Shown: in pieces, positions 1 to 10,461 of the stretch
Numbering within the stretch: the stretch's first letter is position 1
Layout of the letters: each line of letters begins with the position of its first letter
Assembly (NCBI RefSeq): GCF_049331405.1
Contig: NZ_CP186274.1
Coordinates: forward strand, 2,294,001 to 2,358,000
DNA length: 64,000 nucleotides
Reading direction: 5' to 3'
Source: PoT sp049331405
GTDB lineage: Bacteria; Planctomycetota; Planctomycetia; Isosphaerales; Isosphaeraceae
Position numbers and translations under genes: made by a program
Notes under the pieces: model-generated
The model's database searches: none
The model's input: the letters and a program-made list of their open reading frames with translations, nothing else
What the model was told of the DNA's origin: nothing

Positions 1-2
1 CG

Positions 3-3000
3 GGGAGCCAGGCCGACGGCTACGGCGACGTCGTGCTCCACGCCTCCGGAAACGTCGAACCGCAGGCGGGTCAGGCGTCGGGGACGGTGAACATCGCCGG
101 CAACAACCTCGCCCTCGCCAGCTCCAGTGGTGCGCTCGGCTCGTCGGGCACGCCGCTGGTGATCCAGGCCGTGAGCACGGCCGCGGCCGATGGCGGCGTC
201 AGGGGCGGGACGCTCAAGGCGAACGCCCAGGGAGATATCGGCCTCGAGCAGGCCTCGGGGAACCTCGTCGTCCGGAGCATTCAGTCGACGAGCGGCGACG
301 TCTACCTCGCCGTCCGCGATGGCAGCATCCTCGACGGCCGGACCTGGGAATCCAACGGCCTGACCCTCGCCGAGGCCCAGCAGGTCTGGCAGGACCTGCA
401 CCTCGACGACGAGTCGTATGCCCAGACTCAGCTCGCCAACCTGATCAGCGCGATCGATACCGACTATCAGCAGTACTGGCAACTCGTCCAGAACGGCACG
501 GTGAGCGATGGCGTCCTCACCCTGAGCGCCACGGGCCTGGCCATGTATCAAGGTCAGGCGGGCGCGTCGCTCGGGTTAACCGACCCCACGAATGATCAAA
601 TCTCGAACTACGCGAATGGGCTCTATCAGCAGCTCGTCAATCTGTTCAACATCTACTTGCCCGCCGACTGGAGCACACTTCCGGATTTCCAGGCGTATGA
701 CGCGGACTTCCAGTTTACTCCGACGGTCGCGATGGCGAAGAACCTGGCGGCGAATACACTCTGGACCCAGGATCAACTCACGTACTCGCTCGACAAGAGC
801 GCCCTGAGCACGAGGCCCACCACAGGGTCTTCGGGCACGTCCGACGAGCCCAACGTCGTCGGCTCGACCATCACGCTCGTCGCCAGCGGTGCGGTCGGGA
901 ACTTCGTCGTCTCGGCGGATGTCAGCTCCGCCGACCTCACCAACGCGACGCTCGTCGCGACCCAGCAGGCGGCCATCGTCCAGGCCAAGACGCCCGGAGC
1001 CGCCACGACAACGTCCCAAGGAGTGCAGATTGGCGTCACGCAGCCTCTGCGGATCCAGCTCAATGGTTCCTCAGGGGGCGGCCTGAATGTGATCGCGGGG
1101 ACGGGTGTGACGATCGCCGAGACGACGGGGAACCTCGTCGTGAACCAGATCACGACGGCCTCTGGCTCGGTCAACCTGGATGCCCCCGGCAGCGTCCTCG
1201 CGGGGACGAGCGAGACCGTCGGCGACCCCGTTGTCTCGAGCCCGAACCTCGACGAGAACCAGGGCGAAATCTACATCAATCAGCAACCCTTCAGCGGCGA
1301 GGACACGCCGACCTCGTTCTCCTTCTACGCCCCCGCGACGGGCAATTACGTCACGCCGATGCTCTTCTCGGTCAAGGACGGCGTCTACACATTGGCCGCC
1401 GTCTATCAGTCGATCCTGGCCGCGAGTGTCGGCGTGAATACGGCGCCACTGGTGCTCGCTGAGGGCTCGCTCGATCCCGCGGCGACTTATGTTTTCGGCT
1501 ACTCCGACCGCAACATGAGCGCCGACCAGAATGGCGAGCTGAACACGATCTCGGCCACGGCGGGCACGATCAATTATGCGAATTCAGCCTCGGGCGACTG
1601 GCTCTACACGACCGAAGGGACGGGGATCTCGTCGAGCACGAACCTCTCCCTGGGCATGACGTTCGGCCTGACCGGCGCGAGCAACGCGCTCGACTCCGGA
1701 CGCGTCTATTCCGCATCGATCGGCCTCGCGGTTCCGAGTTCGATCATCGCCCAGCAGATCAACCTGATCGCCCAGGCCGGCAGCATCGGCTCCCCATCGA
1801 CCGCCTTGAAGACGAATATGACCGGCGCCAAGCAGGGCTCCTTCAACGCGACGGCCCCTCAAGGCGTCTTCGTCGAGGATACGTCCAGCAACCTGAATGT
1901 CGGGGCAGTGCAATCCTCGAGCGGGCCCGTCAGCCTCTCGGCGCAGGGGAACATCTTCAAGGGGGCGACGCAGTCGGTCGGGGATCCCACCGTCTCGAGG
2001 CCGAACACCGACACGTTCACCGGCCAGGTTTACATCAACAATCAAACGTTCAGCGGCGCGAACGCCCCCGATTCGTTCTCTTTTTATGCGTCGGAGCTGA
2101 CCTATGTGACGCCGCTCCTCTTCACGATCGGCGGCGGGTCGTACAACCTGGCGGCGGTCTACCAGTCGATCCTGCCCACCAGCCTCGGACTGAACTCGGC
2201 ACCGATGGTCCTCCTGCAAGGCAGCCTCGACCCGAGTCAGACATACGTCTTCGGCTTCAGCGAACGCCAGGTGACGAAGGCGTCGGACGGGCAGATCACC
2301 ACCAAGTCGATCAATGGCGGGCCGGTGACTTATGACAACAACAGCTCGGGCGATTGGCTCGCCACGACGACCATCGCCGCGGGCGAGACCCCGACGCTCA
2401 ACCAGGCCTTCTCGCAGAACCCGGGCCCGGGAGTCGTCCCGCTGCAGAGCGGCCGGGTCTACTCCGCCTTCGTCTCGATCCCGATCTCACGCGACACCCA
2501 GGCCGGCCTGATCTCCAGCCCGCTGATCGATCTGAGGGCGGGAGGGAGCGTCGGCACGCCCAACGACCCGATCCTCACGGCGGGCATCGGCTCGACCGCG
2601 GACATCGTCAACGCCTCGGCCCAAACAGGCGTCTCGATCCGCCAGACCAGCGGCGACCTGCACATCGGCGAGATCTCGAGCCCCGACGGCGCGATCAACC
2701 TGACGGCCCCGGGCAACATCGTGACCCTCAACCAGGCGGGGACCGCCGGATTCGGCGGGGACGGCTCGGGCTGGACGCTCAATACCAACGGGACCGAACC
2801 GACCATCGCCGGCAACGTCCTCACGCTGACCGACGGCAACGGCGGCGAGGCCCGGAGCGCCTGGTGCAACACCCCTGTCTCGGCCGGCAGCTTCACGACG
2901 AGCTTCGTGTACACCGGCAACGGCTCGGCCGACGGCGTGGCGTTCGTCCTGCAAACGAGCCCATCGGGCCTCAACGCCCTCGGCGGCAGCGGCGGTTCGC

Positions 3001-6000
3001 TCGGCTATGCCGGAGGGATCAGCCCCGGTGTTGCTTATGAGATCAACATCTATAATCAGCACGTCCAGGGGACCAACTTCGTCACGAACGGGTCGTCGGG
3101 GATCTACAACCCGATGGGCTCCGTCAATGTAGCGAGCGGCGACCCGATCCGCGTGACCCTCGAATACGACGCGATCGCCGGCACGCTCACCGAGACGCTG
3201 GTCGACACGACGAACCCTAGCCAGACCTTCACGCAGACGTACACGGGGATCGACCTGAAGGCCGTCCTCGGGCTGTCGACCGCCTACCTCGGCTTCACCG
3301 GGGGCGACGGCGGGGGGACCTCGATCCAGACGATCAGCGACTTCGTCTTCACCCCCGTCTCGAGGATCGTCTCCGGGCAGACCATCAACCTGACGGCCGG
3401 CGGGAGCGTCGGCATGCCGAGTTCGCCACTCCGACTCGAGATGAACGGCTCGACCGACAACGACCTCAACGCGACGGCCCCCGCGGGCGTCTACATCGTC
3501 GCCCCGAAGGGGGACCTCTACGCGGGCCAGATCGAGAGCACGAGCGGTCCTGTGAGCCTGACCGCGACCGGGAGCATCCTGAGGCCGATCGCCGCGTCGG
3601 TCGGCGACCCCGTGGTCTCGCAGCCTAACGTCGACACCAACGAGGGACAGGTCTATATCAACACCCAAACCTTCAGCGGCAGGGATCGCCCGGCCTCGTT
3701 CTCCTTCTATACGACCTCGCCCGGGCACTACGTCACGCCGATGGTGTTCCAGGTTCAGAACGGGGTCTACACGCTGGCCGCGGTCTATCAGTCGATCCTC
3801 GCGAGCCAGGCTGGGCCGAACACCGGCGCCCTCTCGTTACTGCAAGGGCACCTCGATCCCAATGAAACCTATGCCTTCGGATACAGCGATCGCGACGTCG
3901 CCCTGAGCGGCGGGGCGATCAACGCCACGTCGATCTCCACGGGCACCGTCGTCTTCTCCAGCGTCTCCTCCGGCGACTGGCTCTACACGACCGAGGGGAC
4001 GGGATTCTCGATCGGCACGAACCCGCAAATCGACCAGACGTTCGCGGTGACCGGCGGCGATTATTCGCTCAATAGCGGGCGGATCTACTCGGCCTCGATG
4101 ACGCTATCCGTGTCCGGACTCATCGGCGCGGGGCAGACCAACCTGAGGGCAGGGGGGAGCATCGGGCTTGCGTCCTCGGGCATCCAGATCGGCACGATCG
4201 ACGGCCTGCCCAACGTGGTCACGGCGATCGGGCAGGAAGGGGTCTCGATCGTCCAGACCGACGGCGACCTCACCATCGGCAAGATCCGAGGCGCCTACGG
4301 GCCGGCGAATCTCACGGCGGTCGGCTCGATCGTGCAGGCGAACAACGGCGAGGCAATCAGCGTCGCGGCTCCCACGATCAACCTCGTCGCCGGGACCATC
4401 ATCGGGACGGAGGCCACCCCGATCACGGTCGGCACGCCCAACGGGGCCCAGGATCTCGTCGACGCGAGGGCCGTCGGGTCGATCAACATCGTCCAGCCGG
4501 TGGGCAGCATGCAGGTCGGCCAGGTTTCGAGTGCGTTGGGGACCGTCAACCTGACGGCGGCCGGGGACATCAGCCAGCCAACCGAGGCCTCGGTGGGCAA
4601 CCCCGCGGTCTCGCAACCGGAGATCGACAGCGACCAGGGGCAGGTCTACCTGAGCGATCAGATCTTCAGCGGGCAGAATTTCCCGACCTCGTTCTCCTTC
4701 TACGCTCCGGGTACCGGCCATTACGTCACACCATTGCTCTTTTCCGTCGAAAATGAAACGTACACGCTCGCCGCAGTTTATCAGTCGATCTACGTCGCCG
4801 TGGCCGGAGCGAATACGGCTCCCTTGACGCTCTTGATCGGCAGCCTTGCCCCGGGCTCCTCCTACGTCTTCGGTTACAGCGACCAGCAGGTGAGCCCGAG
4901 CGGCAGCGTGGCGGCAACGGCCTCGATCACGAGCGGCACGATCCCTTATGAAAACACAAATTCAAGCAACTGGCTGAACACGGAGCTGCAAACGAGCGTC
5001 ACCCTCCGGCTCGGGACGACTTTCTCCACCTCGCAAGGATCGGCGAATGTCCAGCTCTATACGGGTCGCAGCTATGCCGCCTCGATATCGCTCTCCGTCC
5101 TGAGCCCGATCAGCGGCCGCGAGATCAACCTCAGGGCGAATGGCAGCGTCGGGATCGCCTCCGCCCCGATCCTGACCGAGCTTCGCGGCCCCAACCCCGG
5201 CGTGCTGAGTGGCTTCGGCGTCGGCGGCTTCTACATCACCGACGTCGCGGGGGACCTCAACATCGGGCAGGTCTCGAGCAATCAGGGCAACATCGTCCAG
5301 GCGACGCTCAACCCGTCGCAAGACCTGATCGTCGGGAGCACCTCCGTCATCAGCGCACCGGCGGGGACCATCCTCCTGCAAGGCGGAAACACGACGACCC
5401 TCGCCGCCGGGAGCGTCGTCAGCGGACAAGCCGTCACGGTCCAGAACCTGAGCGGCACGACCGAACTCACTCCCACGAGCCTTTCCGCCTCGAACACTTC
5501 AGCCATCAGCGCGGCCGCGATGGGTGGGCGGGCCTCGATCACACTGGCAGGGACCATCAACGCGAACAGCGTTCTGGTCCTCGGGAATCGGGGCGATGAT
5601 GACCTCTACGTCTTCCTGGCCGGCCTGAAGGCGGACCTCCAGTTCCTCGGCGGTGCCGGCCAGAACCAGATGCTGGTGCAGGGGGCGGCGGGCGACAATC
5701 AGTTCCTGCTCGACGGCGGCAAGATCCTGGTCAACGGCTCCCGTGAGATCACGAGCCAGGACGTCGCCCAGGCCCAGATCCACAGCACGGCGAGCAACAC
5801 AAACTTCGCCGTGAACAGCACGTTGAGCGGCACCGAGACGTACCTCTTCGGCGGCGGCGGTTCCAATCAGTACTGGATCGGCTCGGATGGTGTCTCGGTT
5901 GGGGGGGACCTCGACAGGCTCCTCGGCGTGGTCCACGTGACCGGCTCTCCGCTCGGCACGAACCAGATCAACGTCGACGACCGAGCTTCCCGCGACGCCT

Positions 6001-7607
6001 CGGGGCGGCTTCGCACCGCCGGCTACATCGTGACGCCCGACGCGATCGCGAATAACCCGGCCCCCGCGTTGCCCCCGCGCCCGACTTTCGCCGGGGTGAC
6101 GTACGACCCGACGATCCAGACGCTTCACGTCCTCGGAGCCCAGGGACCCCGGGGGATCTTCCTCGTCACGCCGAGCCCCTACACGAGCTTCATCCTCGAT
6201 GGCGACCGGCAGAGGGCCGTCCCCGGCGGCGCCGGCGATTCCCTCGTCCTGAACGTCCCCGCGGGCCTGCGGAGCCGACTCAATCGCAATGGCTCGGGCG
6301 CGGGGACATACTCGTTCTTCGATGCGTATCGCGACGTCCATTTCAGCGGGATGGACCTCGGGGGCCGTGCGAGCCAGAAGGCCACGATCCGGGGGAGGAA
6401 CGTGACGAGGGCCTCGGCGAATGCCGCAACTTTCACGGTCGCCTATCAGGGCTTCACGGCCCTCGATCGCGAAGGCCTCGTCGACGACTCCAATGCCGTG
6501 ACCGTCGTCGGTCCTCGCGGATATCGCCAGGCGGCCGTGATGCTCGGAGTCACCTCCTCGGCCAACGGCAACACGCAGTTCGTCACCTACGGCGTGACGG
6601 GGGCCGGCGGGTTCTGGGATCGAACCGACAACGGGCTCTACTCGATCCTGCTCTCCGCCAACGCGATCCAGTCCAGCACCGGCGCCACGATCCCCGCAGG
6701 CGTTCCGGGGAACTTCCGGGTCAGCATCAATCGGGCGAACGCTTTCCTCGAAGGGGATCGTTTGATCGTCGCCGGCACTTCGGGAGCCGACGTCATCCAG
6801 GTTGCCGAGACCCAAGGCCAGATCAGGGCGAGGGTCAACGACCGGGCCTGGAGCTTCGCGAGCGATGAGGTCGCACAGATCCAGGCATTCGGATACGAAG
6901 GGAACGACGTCGTCTTAACGAGCACGCTGAACGACAGCCTTCGATCCGTGCTCATCGGCGACGCCGGCAACGACCTGCTCTGGGCGGGAGCCGGGGCGGA
7001 CGTCCTGCTCGGCGGCCCCGGCAATGACTTCCTGATCGGCGGGCGATCGGCCGATGATCTGTATGGCGATGCAGGCAACGACGTCCTCGTCGCCGGGCAG
7101 ATCTTGCAGGACTCGACGCTGAACAATCCGGTCGTGCTCGCGGGACTCGCCCGGGCCTGGGCCGCACCCGTCCCGGCCCCGAGGTTCCGCGCCGCCCTCG
7201 ATCAGATCCTCTACGGGGTCATGCAGGACGACGGCGCCCGCGATCAGTTGTGGGGAGGCCTCGGCCGCAACCTCTTCATCAAGGGGCGCAACAGCGTCGT
7301 CGGCGATATATCGACGGAATCCTCGACCCCGCGGGTTGCCCTTCCCAGCGGCTCGCAGCCAACGAGCCGACGAAGCGAAGGGCAGGCATTCGCCGATCTC
7401 CGCGTCCAGATGCAGCCGTCGAGGACTGCTGACGATGCGCCCAAGGCGCACAGGCCGACGCCTCGGGGCGTGGACCTCTTTCTGAGCTCCCGCGAGTCCA
7501 GCACGATCGACGGGATGAGCCTCCCGCCCGATCGTACCAGTCGAATTGCCCGAGAGATTCGTGGCGGCGAATCTCCGAACGCATCCAGCAACGCGAGGAC
7601 ATCGTAG
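3..7607 (+). CDS. Giant surface/secreted repeat protein with L-type lectin-like and RTX repeats (5' end outside window)
   Basis: The frame is open from the first complete codon, so the gene starts upstream; more than 2,500 residues are visible. Most of it is repetitive, with short motifs like those of filamentous haemagglutinin-type beta-helices (SVNLTAPGN and variants). Four copies of a roughly 100-residue module occur at about nt 1213-1510, 1975-2268, 3595-3897 and 4588-4887; each has FSFY, YVTP, TLAAVYQSI and YVFGYS-like signatures. Between copies 2 and 3 (about nt 2733-3355) lies a segment resembling a bacterial L-type lectin domain (DGVAFVLQ, GGSLGY). Near nt 6950-7105 are RTX-type calcium-binding nonapeptides (GDAGNDLL, GGPGNDFLIGG). 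Such proteins are usually exported and act in adhesion or matrix; that role is inferred. The C-terminal 120 residues are polar and lack an obvious anchor. Confidence 0.85.
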   Translation, partial: GSQADGYGDVVLHASGNVEPQAGQASGTVNIAGNNLALASSSGALGSSGTPLVIQAVSTAAADGGVRGGTLKANAQGDIGLEQASGNLVVRSIQSTSGDVYLAVRDGSILDGRTWESNGLTLAEAQQVWQDLHLDDESYAQTQLANLISAIDTDYQQYWQLVQNGTVSDGVLTLSATGLAMYQGQAGASLGLTDPTNDQISNYANGLYQQLVNLFNIYLPADWSTLPDFQAYDADFQFTPTVAMAKNLAANTLWTQDQLTYSLDKSALSTRPTTGSSGTSDEPNVVGSTITLVASGAVGNFVVSADVSSADLTNATLVATQQAAIVQAKTPGAATTTSQGVQIGVTQPLRIQLNGSSGGGLNVIAGTGVTIAETTGNLVVNQITTASGSVNLDAPGSVLAGTSETVGDPVVSSPNLDENQGEIYINQQPFSGEDTPTSFSFYAPATGNYVTPMLFSVKDGVYTLAAVYQSILAASVGVNTAPLVLAEGSLDPAATYVFGYSDRNMSADQNGELNTISATAGTINYANSASGDWLYTTEGTGISSSTNLSLGMTFGLTGASNALDSGRVYSASIGLAVPSSIIAQQINLIAQAGSIGSPSTALKTNMTGAKQGSFNATAPQGVFVEDTSSNLNVGAVQSSSGPVSLSAQGNIFKGATQSVGDPTVSRPNTDTFTGQVYINNQTFSGANAPDSFSFYASELTYVTPLLFTIGGGSYNLAAVYQSILPTSLGLNSAPMVLLQGSLDPSQTYVFGFSERQVTKASDGQITTKSINGGPVTYDNNSSGDWLATTTIAAGETPTLNQAFSQNPGPGVVPLQSGRVYSAFVSIPISRDTQAGLISSPLIDLRAGGSVGTPNDPILTAGIGSTADIVNASAQTGVSIRQTSGDLHIGEISSPDGAINLTAPGNIVTLNQAGTAGFGGDGSGWTLNTNGTEPTIAGNVLTLTDGNGGEARSAWCNTPVSAGSFTTSFVYTGNGSADGVAFVLQTSPSGLNALGGSGGSLGYAGGISPGVAYEINIYNQHVQGTNFVTNGSSGIYNPMGSVNVASGDPIRVTLEYDAIAGTLTETLVDTTNPSQTFTQTYTGIDLKAVLGLSTAYLGFTGGDGGGTSIQTISDFVFTPVSRIVSGQTINLTAGGSVGMPSSPLRLEMNGSTDNDLNATAPAGVYIVAPKGDLYAGQIESTSGPVSLTATGSILRPIAASVGDPVVSQPNVDTNEGQVYINTQTFSGRDRPASFSFYTTSPGHYVTPMVFQVQNGVYTLAAVYQSILASQAGPNTGALSLLQGHLDPNETYAFGYSDRDVALSGGAINATSISTGTVVFSSVSSGDWLYTTEGTGFSIGTNPQIDQTFAVTGGDYSLNSGRIYSASMTLSVSGLIGAGQTNLRAGGSIGLASSGIQIGTIDGLPNVVTAIGQEGVSIVQTDGDLTIGKIRGAYGPANLTAVGSIVQANNGEAISVAAPTINLVAGTIIGTEATPITVGTPNGAQDLVDARAVGSINIVQPVGSMQVGQVSSALGTVNLTAAGDISQPTEASVGNPAVSQPEIDSDQGQVYLSDQIFSGQNFPTSFSFYAPGTGHYVTPLLFSVENETYTLAAVYQSIYVAVAGANTAPLTLLIGSLAPGSSYVFGYSDQQVSPSGSVAATASITSGTIPYENTNSSNWLNTELQTSVTLRLGTTFSTSQGSANVQLYTGRSYAASISLSVLSPISGREINLRANGSVGIASAPILTELRGPNPGVLSGFGVGGFYITDVAGDLNIGQVSSNQGNIVQATLNPSQDLIVGSTSVISAPAGTILLQGGNTTTLAAGSVVSGQAVTVQNLSGTTELTPTSLSASNTSAISAAAMGGRASITLAGTINANSVLVLGNRGDDDLYVFLAGLKADLQFLGGAGQNQMLVQGAAGDNQFLLDGGKILVNGSREITSQDVAQAQIHSTASNTNFAVNSTLSGTETYLFGGGGSNQYWIGSDGVSVGGDLDRLLGVVHVTGSPLGTNQINVDDRASRDASGRLRTAGYIVTPDAIANNPAPALPPRPTFAGVTYDPTIQTLHVLGAQGPRGIFLVTPSPYTSFILDGDRQRAVPGGAGDSLVLNVPAGLRSRLNRNGSGAGTYSFFDAYRDVHFSGMDLGGRASQKATIRGRNVTRASANAATFTVAYQGFTALDREGLVDDSNAVTVVGPRGYRQAAVMLGVTSSANGNTQFVTYGVTGAGGFWDRTDNGLYSILLSANAIQSSTGATIPAGVPGNFRVSINRANAFLEGDRLIVAGTSGADVIQVAETQGQIRARVNDRAWSFASDEVAQIQAFGYEGNDVVLTSTLNDSLRSVLIGDAGNDLLWAGAGADVLLGGPGNDFLIGGRSADDLYGDAGNDVLVAGQILQDSTLNNPVVLAGLARAWAAPVPAPRFRAALDQILYGVMQDDGARDQLWGGLGRNLFIKGRNSVVGDISTESSTPRVALPSGSQPTSRRSEGQAFADLRVQMQPSRTADDAPKAHRPTPRGVDLFLSSRESSTIDGMSLPPDRTSRIAREIRGGESPNASSNARTS

Positions 7608-7838
7608 GTTTCCCCTTCGCCTCGATCGCACTCGTTCGTCGGCCACGACTTGCGGCTTTCCGGGTTTTTTCGGCGAAGGGTGATTGGGTGTCAATTCTTC
7701 GCGAAAAGCCATGCCCCGAAGGTGCATCGCCGCTGCCGATGTGCGGGAGGCTTGCCTCCGAGGGCGAGGTCATGCGCCATCTTGCCGCTCCACTTGTTAC
7801 AATGCCGCTCTTGCCCGGCCGGGGCAGATGACAACGAG

Positions 7839-9329
7839 ATGATGGAGGCGAGATTGGAACCGAAAACCGACCGCAAGAACTTGGTCACCCAGCAGAAGGC
7901 CTTGGCCATCAATCTGAATTCGCGCAAGTATGGAACCTTCGCCGAGATCGGAGCCGGACAGGAAGTCGTCCGATGGTTCTTCCAGGTCGGAGGCGCCGCG
8001 GGGACGATCGCCAAGAGCATCTCCGCGTACGACATGACCGTCAGCGACGCCATCTACGGCCCCTCGCCGCGCTACGTCTCGCGCGAGCGGCTCGAGACGA
8101 TGCTCGACTACGAGTACGAACTGCTCCAGGATCGGCTCCGCCCCAAGCGCGGGGACGACACCGACTTCTTCGTCTTCGCCAACACCGTCTCCGCCCGCAA
8201 CTTCCACGGGACCAACGAATGCCACGGCTGGATGGGCATCAAGTACCAGGCCACGCCGGGTGCCGAGCCCAGCCAGATCGTGCTGCATGTCCGCATGCTC
8301 GACAAGGATAACGTCTCGCAGCAGCAGGCGTTGGGCATCATCGGCGTCAACCTGATTCACGGCGCATTCTTCAGCTACGCGAATCCCGACGAGCTGATGA
8401 ACTCCCTGATCGACGACCTCTCCGCCGAGCGGATCGAGGTCGACATGATCAAGTTCTCGGGCCCCGAGTTCCAGGGGATCGACCATCGCCTGATGAGCCT
8501 GAAGCTCGTCCAGCTCGAGCTCAGCGACGCCGCGATGTTCTCGGCCTCCGGCGAGGTCTTGCAGCCGTCGGAGGTCCTCTACAAGAAGCCGATCCTCGTC
8601 GAGCGCGGGTCGTTCCGGCCGGTGACGCATGTCAACATCGACATGCAACAATCCGCACGCCTGCAGTTCGCCCAGCACGTCTCGTCGCGGACGGAAGGCA
8701 AGGCCGAGCCGGAGATCGTCTCCCTGATGGAGCTGACGATGCGCAACCTGCGCTCGACGGCCGGGGAGCACGGCGACATCGACTACAATGACTTCCTCGC
8801 CCGAGCCGACGTCCTGGCCGCAACCGGGTCCACGGTCCTCATCTCGGACTACTTCGAGTACTACCGCCTCGCCGCCTACCTCCGGCGCTACACCAAGATG
8901 CCGATCGGCATCACGATGGGGATCCCGAGCCTGATCGACCTCTTCGACGAGAAGTATTACGACCACCTCGAGGGTGGCATCCTCGAGTCGTTCGGCCGGC
9001 TCTTCCGCAACGACCTCCGCCTCTACGTCTACCCGCTCCTCGACTCGGCCACGCGACACCTGATCACCGTGCAGAAGCTCAAGGTCTCCCCCAGCCTCCA
9101 GGGCCTCTACGAGCACCTCGCCGAGAATGGCTACATCGAGAGCATCGACTTCTACAACAAGGATTACTTGCGCATCTTCTCCCGGGACGTCCTCGTGAAG
9201 ATCCGCGACAACGACCCCACCTGGGAGACGATGGTCCCGCCCGGCGTCGCCAAGCTCATCAAGGAACGCCACTTCTTCGGCTACCGGCCTCCTGAAGGCC
9301 GCGAGACCGAGGTGAATGCTCTCAACTGA
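7839..9329 (+). CDS. Conserved cytosolic-type protein of unknown function (family often labelled TonB-dependent receptor)
   Basis: A 496-residue protein beginning MMEARLEPKTDRKN. I recognise a widely conserved family (planctomycetes, cyanobacteria, other phyla) with blocks such as ALAINLNSRKYGTFAEIGAGQEV near the N-terminus, AYDMTVSDAIYG, HGWMGIKYQ, GGILESFGRLF and a C-terminal FGYR. Database entries are often called TonB-dependent receptor, but the sequence has no signal peptide, plug or beta-barrel features, so that label looks wrong. The function is unknown. The frame extends upstream to 7650, but the upstream residues are Arg/Cys-rich and unlike the family, so one of the ATGs at 7839/7842 is preferred. 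It stands alone, with about 230 nt of non-coding sequence on either side. Confidence 0.85.
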   Translation: MMEARLEPKTDRKNLVTQQKALAINLNSRKYGTFAEIGAGQEVVRWFFQVGGAAGTIAKSISAYDMTVSDAIYGPSPRYVSRERLETMLDYEYELLQDRLRPKRGDDTDFFVFANTVSARNFHGTNECHGWMGIKYQATPGAEPSQIVLHVRMLDKDNVSQQQALGIIGVNLIHGAFFSYANPDELMNSLIDDLSAERIEVDMIKFSGPEFQGIDHRLMSLKLVQLELSDAAMFSASGEVLQPSEVLYKKPILVERGSFRPVTHVNIDMQQSARLQFAQHVSSRTEGKAEPEIVSLMELTMRNLRSTAGEHGDIDYNDFLARADVLAATGSTVLISDYFEYYRLAAYLRRYTKMPIGITMGIPSLIDLFDEKYYDHLEGGILESFGRLFRNDLRLYVYPLLDSATRHLITVQKLKVSPSLQGLYEHLAENGYIESIDFYNKDYLRIFSRDVLVKIRDNDPTWETMVPPGVAKLIKERHFFGYRPPEGRETEVNALN

Positions 9330-9552
9330 TCCCCGGCCACCCTCGAAGTCGCGGGCGCCGCGTCCCGACTTGAACCTCGAGAGCGTCCGGGGATCGCATC
9401 ACCTCGCAATCCGAACAAACGATACAAAACAAACCTAAAAATCATTTTTTACAAGTCAATTTATTGCATCCCGCCGGACCTCGTACCGGCCGCCAGGCCT
9501 ATGACTGACCGGCGCGTGAATCGCGTTAAGTAGGCGGCAGTAAAATGATGGG

Positions 9553-10065
9553 ATGGATACGACTCCCCCCATCCCGCATGAATGTCGCGAATGGTGGAGG
9601 TTCCGCACGCTGTGCCTCAAGGGCCGGCATCAGCGTGGCATCGCCAAGGCCTTCGACGTCGCCGAGGTCTCCGTCGGCCACTGGTCGGCCGAGGCCCGAG
9701 GCGCCCCGGGCTCGCCTCGCACCTGATGCCTTGCCGAAGCTCTCTGCCGGGCAGAAGCAGCCGATCCCCGAACTTCTTTGGCATGGGCCTGAGCCCTATG
9801 GCTTCCGAGGTCGGGTCTGGTCCTGAGCCCGCGTCGCCAAGGTCATCGAGTGGGAGTTTGGCGTCCACTCCCACAAGAGCCACATCGGCCGCCTCCTCAA
9901 GGAACTGGATTGGACCCCGCAGCAACCGATCCGGCGGGACGAGGACGCCATTCGGCGGCGGCTCGAGGACGTCTGGCCGGAATTAAGGCGACGTGCCCCT
10001 CGGGAGCGTCGGGCCCTTGTTTGCGAGGTTGAGCATTCCTCCGTGGCCTGTGGGGGCAGCCGGGT
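9553..10065 (+). pseudogene. IS630-family transposase, N-terminal half, frameshifted
   Basis: The ATG at 9553 opens MDTTPPIPHE followed by a helix-turn-helix region (RGIAKAFDVAEVSVGHW), then stops. Reading continues in other frames with LLWHGPEPYGFRGRVW, then RVAKVIEWEFGVHSHKSHI and WTPQQPIRRDEDAIRRR, a typical order for IS630-type transposases. The catalytic DDE part is missing and several frames must be joined, so this is a dead fragment. The matching C-terminal type of fragment lies at 21.6 kb, but nothing shows they were one copy. Confidence 0.75.
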
Positions 10066-10461
10066 GGGCTGCACGCGTTCGCCACCGAGGTCTGGGCGGC
10101 CCCCCAGCGGGACGAGTTTCGGGAGGAGCCGGCCGATGTCCGCCGGCTCGGGGTGATCGGCTGGATCCCCGTCCACGACGTACCGCAGTGGGAGGGCTCG
10201 GCTGACGACTCCTGTCCCAGCCGAAGCCCTGAAGGAGCAGGGCATCGGAGGTCCCTCGTTGCCACGAATGGCGGCCAGGCGACGTCGAGCACTACTGGCT
10301 CTGCGCGGGGTGAACCGAACACGGCCGGCGTCAGGACCTGCATGCGGCCCCTGGGCAAATCATAGCCCGAAGGCGGTAGCGGCCGGGGCGATTCAGGACC
10401 GCGCTGTCCTGCCCCTGACAGCCGCCTCGAGCGCCTCGGGTTTATATGCCCACATGCCTGG
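10066..10461. other. No intact gene; degraded sequence after the IS630 remnant
   Basis: Around 10069-10200 the plus strand reads as a short protein-like stretch (QRDEFREEPADVRRLGVIGWIPVHD) that is cut at both ends and that I cannot assign. The rest up to the desaturase stop shows no convincing coding pattern. Confidence 0.4.

Noticed and set aside
576..6815. Several minus-strand frames within the giant surface protein gene
   Set aside because: Antisense shadows of repetitive high-GC coding sequence.
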